From: Cyclostephanos tholiformis
Taxonomy: Eukaryota > Bacillariophyta > Thalassiosirophyceae > Thalassiosirales > Thalassiosiraceae
Direction: 5' to 3'
NCBI GenBank assembly: GCA_036939975.1
Contig: JALLPB010000972.1
Span: 1 to 11,946, forward strand
DNA length: 11,946 bases
Both the position numbers and the translations under genes were made by a program. The notes beneath the pieces were generated by a model. The model saw only the letters and a list, made by a program, of their open reading frames with translations. It did not search any database and was not told the origin of the DNA. Below, piece after piece: positions 7,534-11,946 of this stretch (within the stretch, counting starts at the first letter, position 1; each line of letters begins with the position of its first letter).

Positions 7534-9156
7534 CTACATGGTTAGGATGTTGACGGACCCATCCGAGTCGAGGCGGACAATCTGCCCCTCGCAAATCTCC
7601 TTAACTTCGTCACACGTGTACTTCCCATTCCGGCTGGATCTTGGGATATCCAATCCTTTCCTATTATCGAAATGCTCCGGGCCGGGGCAGTACTCGTTCC
7701 CGGTACCTCGTATCCACCGTCCCAATGTCGAATCGAGAGCCAGGAATTTTCCATCGCACATTATCCGAATTTCATCCTCCGGCGTATGACCCACTGCGAT
7801 TCTGTCGATGCCATCCATCCGGTCGAGCATCGAGTGGAGGGCCGTGCAAACGTCGTCGACATCGGCGGGATCCTCCTCGTACGTTCCGTGACTTTCCCAA
7901 TGTTTATATCCCGGATGATTGCCTCGATATGTCAATAGTTCGTACACGACATCTCCCACCTCAACGTCATCGTTCGCATCGCTCGTCGTGCCTTTCAAAA
8001 AATCGTATAACCTGCCCTCGTTGCTATTATCCCACCAGACCGAGTTGATCCTCTCGACGCCCTCCTTGCCATTCGAAAAATACGTTATTCCGACCTCCTC
8101 GCTCACCCCCCCGTGCACGAACAGCGTATTCACATCCTCCGCTAGATGAACGATCGGCCGCTTCTCCAACCATGATCCGAGTGCCGTTCCCGACCTAAAC
8201 GTGTTCAAGTATGCGGCTTGGTATTCCGCCAGCCTCTCCCTGGCGAGCGGACGATGCTCCGGGGGCATGATATCGGTAATTGCATACCGTACATGGGCGT
8301 TAGCGATATCGTCGGGTAGGGACGGCACGACCCTAACGGCGGAGTGAGCGCGATGTGCGTATACTTCCATGTTGGCCTCGTACAGCAGATCGAGGACCAG
8401 ATCGTCCTTGTCGTCTAGGGCGCGTGGTCTATATCCGTACGACGAGGACGACGACGATAATGACGACGACGGCGGCGACGATGAAGTCGTCGAGGGTCGA
8501 TCGTCGCGCCCCTCCGAGGCGACATCATCGTCGTCGTCTAGGCGCACGCCGACGATGTAATTGTGATAATCGCCCGGATGGACGGTCGCGTACGAGTAGG
8601 CGCTGTACCTATCGACGGGGGATATCCTACGGTCGCGATCGCGGAGCAATTCCAGCTCGTGATTGCCCAATATCGCCACGACATTTTCGGGGAAGGCGAT
8701 CGTCAGATCCCTTACGAACTCCAGCGTCTGCCTCGCCGTGGGTCCCTTGTCGACGTAATCCCCCATGAATATCAACGTCGACTTATCGTCGGTCCATACC
8801 CACCTCGACGGATCGTTGAGTCTTTCATACAGCGGCACGGAGGGGGGGGATGATGAATACGACGACGACGACGACGACGACGACGACTCGTCGAGTAGGA
8901 GGTTACCCACCAAGCCAGTGCGATTTACCCAGGATACTGCACCTATCGCATCGCCGTGTATGTCGCCAATGACGTAGACCGAGGTCGGGATTGGCGGATT
9001 GGCGGCGGCGCACTCGCCATCGTCTTCCCCGGCGCCGTCGCCCGTTCCGGCGGATGCGAGGCATTCACGGTCATGAGCGGCGGTCCCTTCCGCCGACGGG
9101 ATCGTCGTCGTCGATAATAGGGACGCGACTAATAGCAATGAAAGTCGGCGGTGCAT
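7534..9156 (-). CDS. Secreted Shewanella-like PPP-family phosphatase
   Basis: A metal-dependent Ser/Thr-type phosphoprotein phosphatase of the PPP superfamily, closest in layout to the Shewanella-like (SLP) group found in plants, algae and bacteria. It is a single exon of 540 residues ending in TAG. The metal and catalytic motifs are all present in order: GDIHG (64-68), GDYVDKG (132-138), GNHE (164-167), VHGG (347-350) and GHT (456-458). Likely metal ligands are D65, H67, D133, N165, H348 and H457. The N-terminus MHRRLSLLLVASLL is a typical signal peptide, with cleavage expected near residues 22-26, so the enzyme should enter the secretory pathway. Two family-atypical Ser-rich loops (91-103 and 222-239) flank the catalytic motifs and are encoded by TCG/TCC repeats. 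It is divergent from NBP35, 183 bases between ATGs. The substrate is unknown, and the SLP subclass is judged from motifs only. Confidence 0.88.
   Translation of the reverse strand: MHRRLSLLLVASLLSTTTIPSAEGTAAHDRECLASAGTGDGAGEDDGECAAANPPIPTSVYVIGDIHGDAIGAVSWVNRTGLVGNLLLDESSSSSSSSSYSSSPPSVPLYERLNDPSRWVWTDDKSTLIFMGDYVDKGPTARQTLEFVRDLTIAFPENVVAILGNHELELLRDRDRRISPVDRYSAYSYATVHPGDYHNYIVGVRLDDDDDVASEGRDDRPSTTSSSPPSSSLSSSSSSYGYRPRALDDKDDLVLDLLYEANMEVYAHRAHSAVRVVPSLPDDIANAHVRYAITDIMPPEHRPLARERLAEYQAAYLNTFRSGTALGSWLEKRPIVHLAEDVNTLFVHGGVSEEVGITYFSNGKEGVERINSVWWDNSNEGRLYDFLKGTTSDANDDVEVGDVVYELLTYRGNHPGYKHWESHGTYEEDPADVDDVCTALHSMLDRMDGIDRIAVGHTPEDEIRIMCDGKFLALDSTLGRWIRGTGNEYCPGPEHFDNRKGLDIPRSSRNGKYTCDEVKEICEGQIVRLDSDGSVNILTM
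8854..8889. repeat. GAC/GTC trinucleotide microsatellite within phosphatase gene
   Basis: A near-perfect run of GAC on the plus strand is read as TCG on the minus strand and encodes the Ser tract at residues 91-99 of the phosphatase. Being trinucleotide, length changes would keep the frame. Confidence 0.8.
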
Positions 9157-9339
9157 CTCTCTTTTTCATGTATCGTAAGGTACGCGGTATTTAACAGGTT
9201 TTTACCTATTTCACAGCTAGCGCTACCTCAACACTGTTTGAGAAGACGGACCAAGGACGGACCACCATCCCATTTTACAGTGAAATACTACCTACCTAGG
9301 TAGTAACTTTTAAATAATTTTGAGTCCGCGGTAAACAGC
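9157..9339. promoter_or_regulatory. Bidirectional promoter region, phosphatase and NBP35
   Basis: 183 bases separate the two divergent ATGs. The half nearer NBP35 holds CTACCTACCTAGGTAGTAAC, including the shared palindrome, followed by an AT-rich stretch (TTTTAAATAATTTTG). A direct repeat GGACGGACCA/AGACGGACCA occurs at about 9244-9263. Promoter function is inferred from the gene arrangement. Confidence 0.45.
9293..9302. promoter_or_regulatory. Palindrome TACCTAGGTA
   Basis: Second exact copy of the palindrome, 37 bases upstream of the NBP35 ATG and 136 bases from the phosphatase ATG. It is preceded by a CTAC repeat, as is the copy at 6171. Confidence 0.4.
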
Positions 9340-10557
9340 ATGTCCTCCTCCTCAGCCTCCTCCAGCGGCGACGTCCCCCCCCCCCCCGACGACGCCAACG
9401 AGGGATGCGTCGGACCGACCTCATCCATAGCGGGGAGGGCATCGGCATGCGCCGGTTGTCCGAATCAATCGGCATGCGCGTCGGGGGCGTTCAACTCCCC
9501 CGATGCCATCTCCGCCAGAAAGGACGATCGTAACGTCCTAATATCGTCGTTGTCGCGCGTGTCGCACGTCGTGCTCGTTCTGAGCGGGAAGGGGGGGGTG
9601 GGCAAGAGCACGATATCCGCCCAGCTGGCTCAATCGTTATCCTCGAGGGGGTACGGCGTCGGATTGCTGGACGTGGACGTGTGCGGACCGTCCATACCGC
9701 GCATGACGGGAGTGATCGGGCGTACCGTGCATCAATCCCAAAGGGGATGGGAACCGGTGTACGCGAATCCGAACCTCGGCGTCATGTCCATATCCTTCCT
9801 CCTCGAGGAGGGGGATGCCGCCGTTGTTTGGCGAGGACCGAGGAAGAACGGTCTGATAAGGCAATTCCTAACCGAGACCGATTGGGGCGACGACGGGTTG
9901 GATTATCTCATCGTGGACACCCCCCCGGGCACTAGCGACGAGCATATATCGATTGTACAGTTCCTCAACGATGCGCGTCCCCCGACGAGCAATAAATCGG
10001 GCGTTGGAGGAGCGAGCGGCGCCATCGTGGTTACCACCCCGGAGGAGGTATCGATGGCGGACGTTAGGAAGGAATTGAACTTTTGCAAGAAGACGGGCGT
10101 GCCGGTCTTGGGCATCGTGGAGAATATGTCAAGATTGCAATTGCGCGTATCCGACTTATCGTTCTTTCGCGACGTTCATGAAGGTCGTTCGATGGACGAC
10201 GGCGACAACGATATCATGGGAGGTACATCGTCCGATTGCACGAACGACGTGCTTGACCTGCTTCGCGAGAAATGTCCGGAGGTTCTCTCCATGATTGCAT
10301 CGGCAGATGTATTCCCCCCGTCAGGCAACGGTCCGAGGGGTATGGCCGAGAAGTTCAACGTCCCCTACCTCGGGAGGTTGCCCCTCGATCCGAACTTATT
10401 AAAGGCGTGCGAGGATGGGGTGTCCTTCGTCGATAGGTACCCCACAAGTCCCGCCGCGTCCCCCCTGAACGCAATATGCGATAAGATAATTCTGGCATTG
10501 CCCGTTGAAGATGATAACGAGGATGATTGTGAACGAAATGGGACCATGCAAGAGTGA
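9340..10557 (+). CDS. NBP35: Cytosolic Fe-S cluster assembly scaffold NBP35 (NUBP1 type)
   Basis: A P-loop NTPase scaffold of the cytosolic iron-sulfur assembly (CIA) pathway, which builds [4Fe-4S] clusters for cytosolic and nuclear proteins. It is a single exon of 405 residues. The N-terminal cluster-binding signature CX13CX2CX5C is complete (C23, C37, C40, C46) and separates it from Cfd1/NUBP2 and from mitochondrial Ind1. The deviant Walker A GKGGVGKST is at 83-91, followed by DVDVCGPSIPRM (111-122), DTPPGTSDEH (193-202), TTPEEVSMADVRK (232-244) and VENMS (260-264). The C-terminal CPxC motif that binds the dimer-bridging cluster in yeast and animals is absent after VENMS; from memory, plant NBP35 also lacks it and works as a homodimer. 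An acidic, low-complexity insert (about 280-300) and an acidic tail lengthen the protein beyond the usual 320-350. A C13 tract (9375-9387) encodes a Pro run near the start. Confidence 0.94.
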   Translation: MSSSSASSSGDVPPPPDDANEGCVGPTSSIAGRASACAGCPNQSACASGAFNSPDAISARKDDRNVLISSLSRVSHVVLVLSGKGGVGKSTISAQLAQSLSSRGYGVGLLDVDVCGPSIPRMTGVIGRTVHQSQRGWEPVYANPNLGVMSISFLLEEGDAAVVWRGPRKNGLIRQFLTETDWGDDGLDYLIVDTPPGTSDEHISIVQFLNDARPPTSNKSGVGGASGAIVVTTPEEVSMADVRKELNFCKKTGVPVLGIVENMSRLQLRVSDLSFFRDVHEGRSMDDGDNDIMGGTSSDCTNDVLDLLREKCPEVLSMIASADVFPPSGNGPRGMAEKFNVPYLGRLPLDPNLLKACEDGVSFVDRYPTSPAASPLNAICDKIILALPVEDDNEDDCERNGTMQE

Positions 10558-10866
10558 ATGCCATGTAGAATAGTGCGAACGAATGCGACAGATGACAACT
10601 TTTACCAGTAAAGAATCCATAATGCGATAGTGTTATAGTTGATATTGTTGCGTAAGATTCATAATATACATTTCTGTACCAAAAAAAACTCAAGTCATTG
10701 CCTGATCTTATTTACGTCGAATATTGCGTGCACTTTTCTCATATATTTCCTTGCCATCAATACCTCATCATGAATAACTACGAAAAACCGGGTGGCTCCA
10801 TCTCCGTCCGACCCTCCACACCCCCCCGCCCCCCCCCCCCCCGCTCACCGGGAAATAAGCTCAATG
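10558..10866. other. Convergent intergenic region with poly-C tract
   Basis: These 309 bases lie between the stop codons of NBP35 and CTF8. An A8 run at 10681-10688 and AT-rich sequence before it fit the NBP35 3' end. Near the CTF8 end lie C7 (10821-10827) and C14 (10829-10842), which on the CTF8 mRNA strand would be G14-C-G7 starting about 25 bases after its stop codon. No gene was recognised. Confidence 0.6.
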
Positions 10867-11484
10867 TCATCCATGCGATCTCATTATGCTCTTCGGGTAC
10901 TGATCGAACATGAGCTTCTTCTTCACAACCCCCACGACTTCCAATCGAACTCTTTTACGCAAAGATCTCGACGTTGTGGATTCGGATACTACTGCTCCTC
11001 CCGCGTTGTTGTTATTATATACTTGGGAAACCTTCGCGGTGGCCTTCCTTTTCCTCAATACGGCGAAGGGTTCCCTCAACGTGATAGCGGTCCCTTTCAA
11101 TTCGTGATTGCCAATTATCAGTGTGGGTGCACCCTTATTTGGAAATCGTCGGTTACGATATGGGCGTGAAAGTATCGTGTGTGAGGAATATCGCGCTTCG
11201 ATTGTGTGAACTTCATACTATCCTCGATTTCGACTGTACTTCTCAAACGCTTACGGCACACTCACATTGGCATCGAACTTGACCGATCCAAGCTCGACTC
11301 GTCGTCGTAAATCATTGGCGGAGGTGCTGCCATCGGGCAATAACCTCGCCTGCTGTGGAGTTTGATGGTTGGGCTCAAGGTTGAGCGGCTTCAGCAGCTC
11401 TCCATTTAGCTCTAGCATTACCCACTCCACTCTTTCTGTGGACTCTGGATCTGCCGATGCGAGGATTGGAATTATCATCGTCAT
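10867..11484 (-). CDS. CTF8: Chromosome transmission fidelity protein 8 (Ctf18-RFC subunit)
   Basis: Ctf8 joins Dcc1 and Ctf18 in the alternative RFC clamp loader that supports sister-chromatid cohesion and replication-fork checkpoint signalling in the nucleus. Exons 11484-11266 and 11133-10867 are joined by a 132-base phase-0 intron (donor GTGAGT; acceptor AATAAG), giving 161 residues; known Ctf8 proteins are about 120-135. The spliced product shows EWVMLELNGEL near the N-terminus (human CTF8 has EWVLMELQGEI) and, across the junction, LGSVKFDANGAPTLIIGNHE. That aligns without gaps to [20 protein letters not shown] of human Ctf8, which fixes the acceptor. LREPFAVL and the C-terminal VVKKKLMFDQYPKSIM complete the family pattern. 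The extra length is a loop (PNHQTPQQARLLPDGS region) and a basic/Asn-rich insert in exon 2. A 48-base intron with acceptor at 11218 is an in-frame alternative but breaks the alignment. Confidence 0.88.
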
Positions 11485-11798
11485 TGTTTTGGTTCATAGT
11501 AGATATCTCTCTCTACCACATAGGTAGTTACATACCTAGGTAGTATTAGGTGTTATGATGTGGTATGTACCTATGTACTATTGTACTATCTACTAAAGTA
11601 CGATAGAGTCGTACTACTACCGTACTACACGCAGCACAAGCACGCCAAAACAACAAAAGTGAGAAACTCTAAAAGCTTGGCCGGCTTGAAATAGTTTTGA
11701 TATAGTATTCCTACGTTTCGCCCTTTCTTCCAGCAATTCCCACCAACATAGACGATGATGAGGAAGATCCCCGTCGCGTGGTGCATCTTGCATCGAGC
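11485..11798. promoter_or_regulatory. Head-to-head intergenic region, CTF8 and right-edge gene
   Basis: The first half (11510-11640) is rich in TAC/GTAC motifs in both orientations and holds the shared palindrome. A possible 5' UTR intron lies at 11659-11733 (GTGAGA donor; CCCTTTCTTCCAG acceptor), upstream of the right-edge frame. No other gene was seen. Confidence 0.35.
11533..11542. promoter_or_regulatory. Palindrome TACCTAGGTA
   Basis: Third exact copy, 48 bases upstream of the CTF8 ATG. Like the other two copies it lies in a divergent intergenic region and extends to TACCTAGGTAG. Confidence 0.4.
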
Positions 11799-11946
11799 AT
11801 GTCGATGGGGTACGACGACGACGACGACGACGACGATATTGCATACGATGACGACGACGATCGCGATGGATCACCGTGCTATGTCGTCGACGATGCTCCC
11901 CACGCGCCGCCTCCGAATCGACGTCGGCGAATGTCGTCGAGCGCAT
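11799..11946 (+). CDS. Asp-rich unknown protein, 5' part only (runs off right edge)
   Basis: I do not recognise the product. The frame from the ATG at 11799 reads MSMGY, then a run of eight Asp, a second Asp run, then DGSPCYVVDDAPHAPPPN and a basic RRRRMSSSA at the edge. The same frame is open back to 11706 without an ATG (NIDDDEEDPRRVVHLASSM), so the true start could be upstream through a splice at 11733. A competing plus-strand frame from the ATG at 11755 would give a Thr-rich protein, and the minus strand gives an Arg-rich one. The Asp frame looks most protein-like and matches Asp-rich tracts in UTP13. Strand and start are moderately uncertain. Confidence 0.42.
   Translation, partial: MSMGYDDDDDDDDIAYDDDDDRDGSPCYVVDDAPHAPPPNRRRRMSSSA
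11813..11836. repeat. GAC trinucleotide microsatellite
   Basis: A run of about eight GAC units (ending GAT) encodes the Asp run of the right-edge frame. The same triplet appears as Ser codons in the phosphatase and as Asp codons in UTP13. Confidence 0.75.

Noticed and set aside
8355..8977. Several plus-strand open frames over the phosphatase gene
   Set aside because: They are antisense to a protein with complete PPP motifs and consist of Arg/Asp low complexity created by the Ser-codon repeats.
9340..10557. NBP35 as a bacterial Mrp/ApbC gene or contaminant
   Set aside because: The N-terminal CX13CX2CX5C site is the eukaryotic Nbp35 signature, and the flanking genes are eukaryotic with introns.
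11617..11946. Arg-rich minus-strand open frame at the right edge
   Set aside because: It is the antisense reading of the GAC repeats, giving Arg runs; the plus-strand Asp frame has a more natural composition and fits the head-to-head layout.

Overview
The window reads as nuclear DNA of a eukaryotic microalga, most likely a diatom or a related stramenopile. Supporting signs are compact genes with few short GT-AG introns, Ser and Asp homopolymers encoded by TCG/GAC microsatellites, a plant-like NBP35 that lacks the CPxC motif, and one predicted protein with a possible plastid-type N-terminal presequence. No ribosomal RNA, tRNA, CRISPR array or bacterial operon signal was seen. The species cannot be named from sequence alone.

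Layout, left to right: the 5' end of an unrecognised minus-strand gene (1-276); a head-to-head plus-strand small gene (342-1311) that appears to be broken by a MITE-like element of about 577 bp (about 596-1172); a weak candidate small membrane-protein gene (1528-1986, +); UTP13 (2268-5953, -, four exons); a three-exon unknown gene, possibly plastid-targeted (6297-7173, +); a secreted Shewanella-like PPP phosphatase (7534-9156, -, single exon); NBP35 (9340-10557, +, single exon); CTF8 (10867-11484, -, two exons); and the 5' part of an acidic protein gene running off the right edge (about 11799-11946, +).

The genes mostly alternate in strand, giving four head-to-head intergenic regions. Three of these hold one copy of the perfect palindrome TACCTAGGTA and the fourth holds the variant CCTACGTAGG. 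I suggest this is a shared bidirectional promoter element.

Functionally the recognised genes are unrelated housekeeping factors: small-subunit rRNA processing (UTP13), cytosolic Fe-S cluster assembly (NBP35), sister-chromatid cohesion and clamp loading (CTF8), and a secretory-pathway phosphatase. There is no operon or gene-cluster logic. The most notable points are the transposon-interrupted gene with an in-frame rejoining point, the repeated promoter palindrome, and a perfect double-palindrome hairpin inside a predicted short intron.
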